A DNA stretch of 60,564 bases from Promicromonospora sp. AC04. Lineage in GTDB: Bacteria; Actinomycetota; Actinomycetes; Actinomycetales; Cellulomonadaceae. The DNA is taken from the NCBI RefSeq assembly GCF_003058225.1, contig NZ_QBUG01000018.1:1-60564 (forward strand), given 5' to 3'. Each line of letters opens with the position of its first letter. The first letter of the stretch is position 1. A program made the position numbers and the translations under genes. Of this stretch, positions 8,234 through 15,688 are shown piece by piece. The notes under the pieces were generated by a model. That model saw only the letters and a program-made list of their open reading frames with translations, did no database searches and was not told the origin of the DNA.

Positions 8234-9846
8234 AGCGCAAGAAGCTCGCGGTCCCGGCCGCCGCCCGGCGGGCAGCGGCAGCGGTAGGCGGCCTGCTGTG
8301 CGCGATGGCGGTCGCCGCGCTCGCCACGACGAGCGGCGCGGAGCCGGGCGGCGCCGGGCGGGCCGACGCCCCGGCGGACGACGTGCGCGCCGTGCCCGTG
8401 GCCGCCGCCGAGGCCGGGCTGGTCTGCCCCATGCCGGCGCAGCTGGAGCAGCCGGACGTCGGCGACGACGAGTTCAGCGCGGCGCCCGTCGCGACCACCA
8501 CCTCGCTGACCGCTGCAGTCCTGGAGGGGGCCGACAACGAGGAGCCCTCGCTCACCACGCTCGACGGGGCGCAGGACGCGGAGCTCACGGGCCCGCTGGA
8601 GGCGGGCGGCGTCGCCGCGGTGCGCGAGGGCACGCTGCCCGGCGCGCGCGTGCTGCACGTGACGCCCGGCGGCGCGACCTACGCCCCAGGGACGGTGGCG
8701 TCCTTGACGACCGGGGGCGACCTGCGCGGCCTGGTCGCGGGGCCGTGCGCCGAGGCCGCCGTCGAGCACTGGCTGGTCGGCGGCAGCACCTCGGTGGGTT
8801 CGAGCGGCCGGCTGGTGCTGCAGAACCCCGGCCGCACGCCGGCCACCGTGACGCTCGAGGCCTGGGGCGCTTCCGGGCCCGTGGTGCTCGGGAGCCAGTC
8901 GCTCGTCGTCGTGCCGCCGGGGGAGCAGGTGGTCACCAAGCTCGAGGCCATCGCGCCCGACCAGAGTCGCCTCGCGCTGCACGTCACCGCCGAGGGCGGA
9001 CGGGTGGGCGCATACGTGCAGCACCACCGGATCGAGGGTCTGGTGCCGATGGGCGCCGACCTCGTCGTCGCGGGCGGCACGCCGTCGCGGTCGACGGCGG
9101 TGTCGGGCGTGCTCAGCACGGGTGAGGCGGTCGACGACCCGCACGCGCCGCGGCTCGACCTGCTGGCCCCCGGGACCGAGGCCGGCACAGCGCGGCTCGC
9201 GGTGCTCGGGCCGGACGGGCCGGTGCGGCTGCGCGGCGGCGAGGAGGTGGCTCTCGAACCAGGGCAGGTCACGACCCTGCCGCTCGGCGGGCTGCCCGCG
9301 GGGACCTACACGGTGGTCGTGGACGCCGACGTGCCCGTCGTCGCCGGCGCGGCCGTGGACCGGGCGGGCGCCGCCGCCGAGGGCGCGGTGATCGACGACG
9401 ACCCGTACGACCGGGCGTGGCTGGCCGGGCAGGCGGTGTCCTCGGTGGGTGGCGCGGCCGACGGCGCCGTCGCGATCCCGCCGGACGTCGCCTACGCGGT
9501 GACGCTGAGCAGCCTCCCCGGCGAGCGCGGCCCCGAGGAGATCGAGGACGCGGAGGGCAGCAGCGAGGTGACGCTGCGCGGCGTCGGGCCGGACGGCGAG
9601 GAGGCCTGGACGCGTACCGTCTACGTGCCGACGGGCGAGACGGTCGAGGTGACCTGGGCCGAGCTGTCGGAGCGTGGCGACACCGTTGCGGTGGTCGCGG
9701 AGCAGCCCGCCGACGAGCCAGGGGTGGTGTGGTCGGTGCGCCTCGCGGACGTCAGCGACCCGACGCTGTTCTCGGTGCTGGCACCCACGGCACCGCTCGC
9801 GGCGGACGTCGACGTCCGCGTGCGCCGGGTGGACTCGGCGGGCTGA
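8230..9846 (+). CDS. DUF5719 family secreted/membrane-anchored protein
   Basis: A 538-aa protein starting with a basic N-terminus and one hydrophobic segment (about 13-33), then a long extracellular region of beta-rich character. It matches the DUF5719 family that follows the giant GT2 in related actinobacteria. No catalytic motif is visible. Recurring segments such as LVLQNPGRTPATVTLEAWGASGP and PAGTYTVVVDADVPVVAGAAVDR resemble Ig-like or jelly-roll strands. It is coupled to the GT2 gene by an ATGA overlap, so the two products probably work together at the cell surface. A longer reading frame upstream is only the shadow of the GT2 gene. Confidence 0.85.
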   Translation: MKRKKLAVPAAARRAAAAVGGLLCAMAVAALATTSGAEPGGAGRADAPADDVRAVPVAAAEAGLVCPMPAQLEQPDVGDDEFSAAPVATTTSLTAAVLEGADNEEPSLTTLDGAQDAELTGPLEAGGVAAVREGTLPGARVLHVTPGGATYAPGTVASLTTGGDLRGLVAGPCAEAAVEHWLVGGSTSVGSSGRLVLQNPGRTPATVTLEAWGASGPVVLGSQSLVVVPPGEQVVTKLEAIAPDQSRLALHVTAEGGRVGAYVQHHRIEGLVPMGADLVVAGGTPSRSTAVSGVLSTGEAVDDPHAPRLDLLAPGTEAGTARLAVLGPDGPVRLRGGEEVALEPGQVTTLPLGGLPAGTYTVVVDADVPVVAGAAVDRAGAAAEGAVIDDDPYDRAWLAGQAVSSVGGAADGAVAIPPDVAYAVTLSSLPGERGPEEIEDAEGSSEVTLRGVGPDGEEAWTRTVYVPTGETVEVTWAELSERGDTVAVVAEQPADEPGVVWSVRLADVSDPTLFSVLAPTAPLAADVDVRVRRVDSAG

Positions 9847-9894
9847 CGACGGGCTGAGCCCGGCCGGCCGGCTGAGCCCGGTGGGCGGGCTGAC
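9838..9894 (+). repeat. Stop-codon-containing imperfect repeats after the DUF5719 gene
   Basis: The last codons of the gene (GGGCTGA) recur three times downstream (GGGCTGA at about 9851, CGGCTGA near 9870, GGGCTGA near 9887), interspersed with CCCGGCCGG. The block lies between convergent genes and is very GC-rich. It can also fold on itself (GGGCTGAGCCC, CCGGCCGGCCGG) and may end transcription from both sides. Confidence 0.5.
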
Positions 9895-9904
9895 CGCGGG
9901 TAGG

Positions 9905-10519
9905 TCAGCCGCGCTCGCCGAAGTTCGGGTCGATCTCCTCCGGCGTGCGGGCCAGCAGGTGCGCGACCTGCTCCACCACGACGTCGCGCACCAGGTCGGC
10001 GAGGTCCTCCAGGTCGACGGCCCGCACCTCGGTGGGGCGGCGGTAGACCACCACGCGCCCGGGGCGCCCGGCCTCCGGGGGGAAGAACCGGCCGAGCAGC
10101 ACGCCGCCGTCTTCCCACGGCGCGGGGTCCGACGGCGGCACGTCCTCCACGGCGAACTCGGTGCCGCGCAGGTGCGTGGCCCAGGTGCGGTCGAGGTCCT
10201 CGACGACGTCGAGCACGAGGTCGTCGAACCGCTGCGCGCGCGTGCGGTGCGCCGGGGTGCCGGGCGGGAACATGGGGCCGCGCAGGCCGCGACCGCGCCG
10301 GTCCCGGCGGCGGGGCGCGGTGTTCTCCGCGGATGCCGCGCCGGAGTCACCCGAACGTGCGGCGGCGAGCCGCAGCAGGTCGGCCTGTGACGCCTTGGGG
10401 ATCCCGGACGAGCTGCTGGACGAGCTGCCGGAGGAACTGCTGGACGAGCTGCCGGTCTGGCCGCCGCCGGGGCCACGACCCGACCGCCGGTTCCGGCCAC
10501 GAGGAGAAAACGGAGGCAC
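9905..10519 (-). CDS. Metallopeptidase-family (zincin-like) protein with altered active-site motif
   Basis: A 204-aa protein of the small actinobacterial 'metallopeptidase family' (MMP-like zincin fold). The core LRGPMFPPGTPAHRTRAQRFDDLVLDVVEDLD and the C-terminal PEEIDPNFG are typical. The family's HExxH zinc motif reads VEQVAH here (E183, H187), so the first histidine is missing and protease activity is doubtful. An N-terminal tail holds two runs of seven serines (about 24-30 and 32-38) separated by Gly. I placed the start at GTG 10519 (VPPFSPRGRNRR). Longer in-frame GTGs exist near 10560, but the frame beyond runs into the palindrome and tandem repeats. Confidence 0.78.
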   Translation of the reverse strand: MPPFSPRGRNRRSGRGPGGGQTGSSSSSSSGSSSSSSSGIPKASQADLLRLAAARSGDSGAASAENTAPRRRDRRGRGLRGPMFPPGTPAHRTRAQRFDDLVLDVVEDLDRTWATHLRGTEFAVEDVPPSDPAPWEDGGVLLGRFFPPEAGRPGRVVVYRRPTEVRAVDLEDLADLVRDVVVEQVAHLLARTPEEIDPNFGERG

Positions 10520-10617
10520 CCACTGACGATACGTCGGATCGGAGGCGTGATTCGTCACCGCCACGACGCCGTGCGGGTTCTCCCTTGCGCCGAGATCGGT
10601 CCGTTGCGGCTGGGTTG

Positions 10618-10693
10618 CGCGCGAGTTCGGTCGGTTGCCTCGAGATCGGTCCACCGATGGACCGATCTCGAGGCAACCGACCGAACTCGCGCG
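10618..10693. repeat. 76-bp perfect inverted repeat (36-bp arms, 4-nt loop)
   Basis: Left arm 10618-10653 and right arm 10658-10693 are exact reverse complements, separated by CCGA. The arms contain CGAGTTCGGTCGGTTGCC and its complement. The right arm is also the first unit of the tandem array that follows. The location between two gene starts argues against a simple terminator. Confidence 0.9.
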
Positions 10694-10848
10694 TCCGGCC
10701 GAGGCAACCGACCGAACTCGGGTGTCCGGCCGAAGCAAGGGACCGAGTTCGTGTGTCTGGTTGGGGCAAGGGACCGAACTCGCGCGTCCGGCCGAGGCAA
10801 CCGACCGAACTCAGGTGTCCGGTCGAGGCAACCGACCGGATTCGCCGT
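10663..10848. repeat. 31-bp tandem repeat array, six units
   Basis: Units start at 10663, 10694, 10725, 10756, 10787 and 10818, each 31 bp. They share the core GAGGCAACCGACCGAACTCG with scattered substitutions. Units 2 and 5 are closest to each other, and units 3 and 4 share GGGACCG. The units are contiguous, with no spacer as in CRISPR. Since 31 is not divisible by three, the array is unlikely to be coding. Confidence 0.9.
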
Positions 10849-10868
10849 GCAGCCGGGAAGCCGGCCCC

Positions 10869-10882
10869 TATTCTGTTGAGCG
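10869..10882 (+). promoter_or_regulatory. Candidate leaderless promoter (-10 TATTCT)
   Basis: TATTCT (10869-10874) ends 7 nt before the GTG at 10882, so transcription would begin at or next to the start codon. There is no ribosome binding site, which fits a leaderless message. Confidence 0.5.
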
Positions 10883-12549
10883 TGCGCGACGATCCTGCTG
10901 AGGTGGCGTACCGCCGGGCGCTCGCCCTGATCACCGCACTCGTGGTCCTGGTCGGTGTGCTGTGGGCGGTGCTGACCCCGGCGTTCCGGGCCCCGGACGA
11001 GCCGCAGCACGTCAACAGCGTGCTGCGTCTCGCGTACGGCGGCGGCTGGCCGGCCGCGGGCGAGGCTCTCGTGGGCCCGGCGATGACCGAGGCACGCGAG
11101 CAGGCAGCGCTGGCCACGGACGTCCCGGGCCGGCACCTGGACCGGGACGGCGTGCCCGCGTTCGTCTCCGTTCCACCCACCAAGGACGCCGAACGCGCAA
11201 CGGTCAGCCGGGAGAACGCCCTCGCCGACCCGCTACCACCCGGCACCGATACCCGGCAGCTGGCCCCCGAGCTCGTGGACCAGATGACGCAGCACCCGCC
11301 GCTGTACTACGCCATGGCGGCGGGCGTGCTGCACGCCACCGGCCTGGCCGAGTCCCGGTGGGACGTGCAGCTGCTCGCACTGCGGCTGTTCGACGTCGCC
11401 CTCCTGCTACCCCTGCCGCTGCTGACCGCCGCGACCGTGCGGCGGCTGGCCGGCTCGCGCCCGGCGGCCCTCGTGGCGGCGTCGTTCACGCTGTTCGTGC
11501 CGCAGGTGGGGCACATCATGGGCAGCGTCACCAACGATGCGCTCGTGACGCTCACCGGCGCGGTGACCGCGTACCTGTGCGTCCGGGTGCTCACTGGCGA
11601 CCTGCGGCTGCGGACGGCGGCCGGGCTCGGCGTGGTGGTCGGCGTCGGGCTGCTCACCAAGGTCATGGCGGCGTTCGCGCTGCCCGTGGTCGTGGCTGCC
11701 TACCTGGTGGCGTCCGGTCCGCGCGGCCGGCGCGTGCTCGGTGCGCTCATCGCCGGCGCCGCGGCGTTCGCGATCGGCGGCTGGTGGTGGCTGCGCAACC
11801 TGCTCGTGCTGGGGACGGTGCAGCCCGTGGGCATCCCGGACCGGTTCCTCGACGACGCGCAGCCGCAGGGCCTCTGGTACTTCCTGCGAACAGTGGTGAC
11901 GAGCCTGACCCGGTCGTTCTTCGGCAACTTCGGCTGGCTGGAGATCCGCGTGCCCGACGCCGTCCTCTGGACCGCCGCCGTCGTCGTCGCGATCCTGTGC
12001 GTGCTGGCCGTGGTGCGCGGCCCCGCGAACCGGGCGGTCGCCGTGCTCCTGCTGCAGCCGGTGGCGCTGTGGTGCGGGGTCCTGGTCAACGCCTGGCCGG
12101 ACTACGCCGCCCACGGCTGGATCTCCGCCGTGCAGGGCAGGTACCTGTTCGCCGGGCTCCTGGCGCTCGGCGCCGGGACGGCGCTGGGCCTGCTCGCCCT
12201 GCTGGGCCCGCGCCTGCGCCGCGCGACGCCCTGGGTGATCGCCGCGGCGTGCGCGGCCGCGGCGAGCGGCCTCGCCTACGGGTTCTGGGGTTTCTACCAG
12301 GGCCCGGGACAGTCCGTGGCCGACGCCGCGGCCCGCTGGGCCGGGTGGAGCCCGCTCAGCGGCGGTCAGCTCGTGCTGGTCGGATCCGTGACGCTGGTCG
12401 TGGGAGCCGCGGCGGTGGTCGCCGCCGCCCGGTTCGCGCGCGCCATGCCGATCTCCCGCATCGCACGGAACGCGAGCACCGCCGAGCCGACGACGGCGGC
12501 GGCCGCCGCTACACCCACCACGGCGGCCGGCAGCGGCAGCTCGTCGTAG
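10882..12549 (+). CDS. DUF2142 family polytopic membrane protein, GT-C-like glycosyltransferase
   Basis: A 555-aa membrane protein with about 11-13 hydrophobic helices. It has the two loop motifs of DUF2142 proteins: PDEPQHVNSVLRL after the first helix, and QHPPLYYAM before the second bundle. Such proteins resemble GT-C enzymes that use polyprenyl-phosphate sugars outside the membrane; the early DE pair would be the metal/acid site. GTG 10882 was chosen because the -10 box lies just upstream, with TTG 10876 as the alternative. The C-terminus (Ala/Thr/Ser-rich) overlaps the convergent gene by 184 bp. Two related proteins follow on the other strand, so this is a small paralogous set. The sugar is unknown. 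Confidence 0.82.
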   Translation: MRDDPAEVAYRRALALITALVVLVGVLWAVLTPAFRAPDEPQHVNSVLRLAYGGGWPAAGEALVGPAMTEAREQAALATDVPGRHLDRDGVPAFVSVPPTKDAERATVSRENALADPLPPGTDTRQLAPELVDQMTQHPPLYYAMAAGVLHATGLAESRWDVQLLALRLFDVALLLPLPLLTAATVRRLAGSRPAALVAASFTLFVPQVGHIMGSVTNDALVTLTGAVTAYLCVRVLTGDLRLRTAAGLGVVVGVGLLTKVMAAFALPVVVAAYLVASGPRGRRVLGALIAGAAAFAIGGWWWLRNLLVLGTVQPVGIPDRFLDDAQPQGLWYFLRTVVTSLTRSFFGNFGWLEIRVPDAVLWTAAVVVAILCVLAVVRGPANRAVAVLLLQPVALWCGVLVNAWPDYAAHGWISAVQGRYLFAGLLALGAGTALGLLALLGPRLRRATPWVIAAACAAAASGLAYGFWGFYQGPGQSVADAAARWAGWSPLSGGQLVLVGSVTLVVGAAAVVAAARFARAMPISRIARNASTAEPTTAAAAATPTTAAGSGSSS

Positions 12550-13889
12550 TACCCCGGTTCCGCGGGCGTGGCCAGCTCGACCGACAGCCAGACCACCAGG
12601 TCGAGCACGGTCAACGCGGTCCAGGCCGGGAGCAACCGGCGCGGCCGGGTCGCCAGGCCCGCCGCGATCGCCAGGCACAGGGGGAGCGACACCACCAGCA
12701 GGTACCGCGGGTAGATACCGCCGCTGCTGGCGGCGTACCCGACCTGCACGGACAGCGAGACGACGACGGCGGCGACCGGCAGGGCGCGCAGCAGGAGCCG
12801 GTCGGTGCGGGTCTCGGGGGTCGACCGCTCGACGGCCGACCTGCGGCGTCGGACCGCCACGACCAGCGCGATCACCAGCGGCGTCCACACCAGCAGCAGG
12901 GCGGTGACCACCATCGTGGTGATCGTGAGGGGCGTGTTCGGGGGCAGGCGCCCGGCCCACCAGAACAGGTCGGGCAGGCGGACCCAGGTCGTCGGGTCGG
13001 CCAGCACCGCCCACACGGGGCGCTCCTGCCGGTTCTGGTGCTCCAGCGCCCAGTCGAAGTGCGACCCCGTGATGCTGCCGGTCAGCGCCAGGTTGCGAAG
13101 GTAGAACCAGCCGCTGGCGGCCAGCACCGCCCCCGGCCCGGCCACCGCCAGCGCGGCCACGTGCGCCCACCGGCCCCGGCCCTGGGCGGCCCGGACCGCC
13201 CCGGCGGCCAGGGCGACACCCGCGACCACGGCGGCGATGAGCGCCGCCGACAGCCGGGTGAGCGCGCACGCCGCGGCGACGAGCGACAGCAGGGCGATCA
13301 GCCGGGCGTCCAGCCCGCGCCGCACCGCTGTCGCGGCCAGGCCGAACAGGACGGTGACGAAGGCCGCGGCCAGCAGGTCGTTGTACGCGCTGCCGCCCAC
13401 GTGCGCGGCGGCGGGCATGGCCCCCGCGAGGAATCCGACGAGCGGGGGCAGCACGCTGCCCGGCCGGGTCAGGCGCCGCGCGCTCCACCAGGCTGCGAGC
13501 ACGAAGACGCCGCTGAGCAGCACGTTCACGCCGCGCGCCGCGTAGACGGCGGCGACCGGATGGCCGGCGTCCGCCAGGGGTCCCACGAGCGGGGCGATCA
13601 GCAGGTAGTACAGGGGCGGGTGCTGGGCGGTCCACTGCACCGGGGCGAGCCAGGCGCCGTCGGGCCGCAGCTCGAGCCCGTCCTCGAAGACCGGCAGCTC
13701 GCCGTGCCACACCTGGTAGGCGTAGTCGACGTGCGGGGGCTCGTCGCCGGTCGCGTAGGGGGCGTCGGCGAGCGCGACCATCAGGGCCAGGAGCATCCCG
13801 GAGGCCACGGCGCAGATGACCGCGAGACGCTCGGCCCGCCCGCCGATCCGGGGGCGGATCCGGGCGACGGACCGGGCCAGCACCCGCAT
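12366..13889 (-). CDS. DUF2142 family polytopic membrane protein, GT-C-like glycosyltransferase
   Basis: A 507-aa paralog of the neighbouring membrane proteins, with about 11 helices. It shows GDEPPHVDYAYQV in the first outside loop and QHPPLYYLLIAPL before the next helices, matching the DUF2142 pattern. The start ATG at 13889 shares one base with the stop of the upstream gene (TGATG), so the two are translationally coupled. The 3' end overlaps the end of the plus-strand DUF2142 gene by 184 bp. The overlapped part still encodes a membrane helix on this strand (AAVVGVAAAAAVVGSAVLAF) plus an Ala/Thr tail. Role inferred: a sugar transferase for a surface polymer. Confidence 0.82.
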   Translation of the reverse strand: MRVLARSVARIRPRIGGRAERLAVICAVASGMLLALMVALADAPYATGDEPPHVDYAYQVWHGELPVFEDGLELRPDGAWLAPVQWTAQHPPLYYLLIAPLVGPLADAGHPVAAVYAARGVNVLLSGVFVLAAWWSARRLTRPGSVLPPLVGFLAGAMPAAAHVGGSAYNDLLAAAFVTVLFGLAATAVRRGLDARLIALLSLVAAACALTRLSAALIAAVVAGVALAAGAVRAAQGRGRWAHVAALAVAGPGAVLAASGWFYLRNLALTGSITGSHFDWALEHQNRQERPVWAVLADPTTWVRLPDLFWWAGRLPPNTPLTITTMVVTALLLVWTPLVIALVVAVRRRRSAVERSTPETRTDRLLLRALPVAAVVVSLSVQVGYAASSGGIYPRYLLVVSLPLCLAIAAGLATRPRRLLPAWTALTVLDLVVWLSVELATPAEPGYYDELPLPAAVVGVAAAAAVVGSAVLAFRAMREIGMARANRAAATTAAAPTTSVTDPTSTS

Positions 13890-15520
13890 CAGGCGGCCAG
13901 CATGGGGTCGGCGTCCAGCTCGGCGGGCCGGTCCGGCGGCCGGTCGCCGAGGGCGGTCCGGGTGAGCGAGACGGCGACGGCGGCGGCGAGCGCCAGCCCG
14001 GCTACCACCACCGTGACCAGCACGGCGCCGGGGAACGCGTACCAGTGCCCGACGGCGGCCATGGCCCGGCCGAGCGCGTCCGGCCCGCCGTCGGCCGGCA
14101 GCCAGTACAGGCGCCACACGTCGTACTGGTAGGCCAGGTGCATGGCGCCGGCGAGCGCCAGCAGCGCGAGGGGCACCGCCCGGCGCCATGCGGGCCGCAG
14201 CACCGCGGCGCCGGCGAGCGCGACGACGAGCAGGCCCACGAGGCCCGTGTAGAGGTAGCGGCCCTGCTGGGCGGCGCCGAAGTCGTGGAACGCCGCGAAC
14301 TGCTCCCACGACCCGCGCGCGACGATCCCGGCCAGGGCGGGTACGGGGAACAGGAGCACGAGCGCGTCGAGCCGGGGCACGGGACGGCGCACGAGGGCGG
14401 TGACGAGCCCGGTGAGCACGACGACGAGCGCCACCCGGGCCATCCACCACGAGGCGTCGTGCTCGCGGGCCGCCGCGTGGTCCTGGACGAAGAAGAGCGT
14501 GATCATGCGCTCGGTGAACCGCCCGAGCCAGGTGAGGCCGCCGTCGGCCCATCCGTAGACCGGGGTGAGGTCGGGTGGGGTGGCGTGCGTGCCGTGCGGC
14601 TGCAGCATGCCGTGGACCACCACGTTGCGTACCCACCAGGCGATGCCGGGCAGGGTGACGACGGCGACCACCAGCAGGGACGTCGTGGCGGCCCGGAGGC
14701 GCTCGCGGTGCCGGTACGCGGCGACGAGGTAGGCCAGGAGGATCCACGCGGGGAACATCAGCGCGAAGCCCTTGGTCAGCAGGGCGAGCGTCGAGACCAG
14801 CCCGAGCAGCAGGGCTGTGCGGCGGGTGAGGTCGCCGGTGAGGACCCGGGTCACGAGCAGGGTGGCGCACGCGCCGAGGACCACCAGGAGGTTGTCGTTG
14901 TTGACCGCCGACTCCAGGTGCGTCAGCTCGGGGACCGCGAGCGGGACGAGGGCTGCCGCGACCGGTAGGGGGTCGGGGAGCCGGAGCCGGCGTGCGGTGG
15001 CGAACAGGAGCAGCGGCAGCGGCAGCGCGAGCAGCGCGTTCCACCAGCGCAGGACCAGCCACACCTGGTCCAGCGGCGCGTCCTGCCAGTCAGGCACCAG
15101 GCTGACGACGCCCGCGCCCAGCAGGTAGTACAGGGGCGGGTGCTGGACGAGCTGGTTGAACACCGGCTCGGGCTCGCCGTCGGGCCCCTCCTCGGTCATC
15201 GTGGCCGAGCCGCCGGCCTCCAGGTACGAGGGCCGCTCGCCGCGTGGCGGCACGTCCTGGCGGTCCGCGAGGTGCTGCGGCCCGTCGAGGCTGTCGGCCT
15301 CGACGAAGCCGCCCGCCGTCACGCCCTGGGTCACGAACGCGGTGCCCGGCCCTGGCCACGGCCAGGCGTCGCCCTGCCGCACCTGGAGGACGAGGTCGAC
15401 GTGCTGGCGCTCGTCGGGCGAGCGGACGTTGGGGAAGACGGCGGTCTGGCCGAGCATGACCGCCAGGTGCAGGAGCACGATCAGCCATACGACGACCGGG
15501 ACCGTGCGGGGTCGGGTCAC
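13889..15520 (-). CDS. DUF2142 family polytopic membrane protein, GT-C-like glycosyltransferase
   Basis: A 543-aa membrane protein, first gene of a two-gene unit. The N-terminal helix is followed by VRSPDERQHVDLVLQV and later by VQHPPLYYLLGAGV, the DUF2142 signature loops. A further loop has HLESAVNNDNLLVVLG, as in many GT-C proteins that handle polyprenyl-linked sugars. The start is GTG 15520 with no ribosome binding site. A TACTCT box on the minus strand (15527-15532) ends 6 nt upstream, so the message is probably leaderless. It is divergent from the GT2 gene at 15689. Confidence 0.82.
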   Translation of the reverse strand: MTRPRTVPVVVWLIVLLHLAVMLGQTAVFPNVRSPDERQHVDLVLQVRQGDAWPWPGPGTAFVTQGVTAGGFVEADSLDGPQHLADRQDVPPRGERPSYLEAGGSATMTEEGPDGEPEPVFNQLVQHPPLYYLLGAGVVSLVPDWQDAPLDQVWLVLRWWNALLALPLPLLLFATARRLRLPDPLPVAAALVPLAVPELTHLESAVNNDNLLVVLGACATLLVTRVLTGDLTRRTALLLGLVSTLALLTKGFALMFPAWILLAYLVAAYRHRERLRAATTSLLVVAVVTLPGIAWWVRNVVVHGMLQPHGTHATPPDLTPVYGWADGGLTWLGRFTERMITLFFVQDHAAAREHDASWWMARVALVVVLTGLVTALVRRPVPRLDALVLLFPVPALAGIVARGSWEQFAAFHDFGAAQQGRYLYTGLVGLLVVALAGAAVLRPAWRRAVPLALLALAGAMHLAYQYDVWRLYWLPADGGPDALGRAMAAVGHWYAFPGAVLVTVVVAGLALAAAVAVSLTRTALGDRPPDRPAELDADPMLAA

Positions 15521-15532
15521 GCGAGCAGAGTA
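15520..15532 (-). promoter_or_regulatory. Candidate leaderless promoter (-10 TACTCT)
   Basis: On the minus strand TACTCT (15527-15532) is followed by exactly 6 nt and then the GTG start at 15520. The same spacing recurs before DUF3499, manA and the phosphomannomutase gene. Confidence 0.5.
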
Positions 15533-15609
15533 GCGGCGCCGGGTTGACCGATCTGGGCGGTGTGGTCACGGCCGCGTAACAGTCACTCCATGGCATCTGC
15601 TGTTCATTT

Positions 15610-15679
15610 TGGCGTCATGTCCCGCTCCTACGCTTGTGACGCCACTCACTGCTGATCGAAAGTCACTGCTAATCGAAAG
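15610..15679. promoter_or_regulatory. Inverted repeat and tandem 17-mer upstream of the GT2 gene
   Basis: TGGCGTCA (15610-15617) and TGACGCCA (15637-15644) form an 8-bp dyad with a 19-bp spacer. They are followed by two near-identical 17-mers (15646-15662 and 15663-15679, TCACTGCTGATCGAAAG type, one mismatch). The second ends 9 nt before the GT2 start. The stretch is less GC-rich than its surroundings. It may bind a regulator, but no known operator is recognised. Confidence 0.35.
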
Positions 15680-15688
15680 CACAGGGCC

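Larger units (their letters stand above)
10520..10881. other. Repeat-filled divergent intergenic region
   Basis: The 362-bp gap between the metallopeptidase-like gene (minus) and the first DUF2142 gene (plus). It is occupied by a 76-bp hairpin (10618-10693) and a 31-bp tandem array (10663-10848), both listed separately. Several long open frames cross it, but they simply read through the repeats. Confidence 0.7.

Noticed and set aside
10663-10848. Possible CRISPR array
   Set aside because: The 31-bp units abut one another with no unique spacers, and no cas gene is in the window.
10333-10881. N-terminal extension of the first DUF2142 protein through the repeats
   Set aside because: The frame simply reads the antisense metallopeptidase gene and the tandem repeats; a -10 box lies just before GTG 10882.
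10962-14132. A 1056-aa plus-strand frame crossing three DUF2142 genes
   Set aside because: Low-complexity Arg/Gly/Ala composition and no motif; it is a shadow of the real genes.
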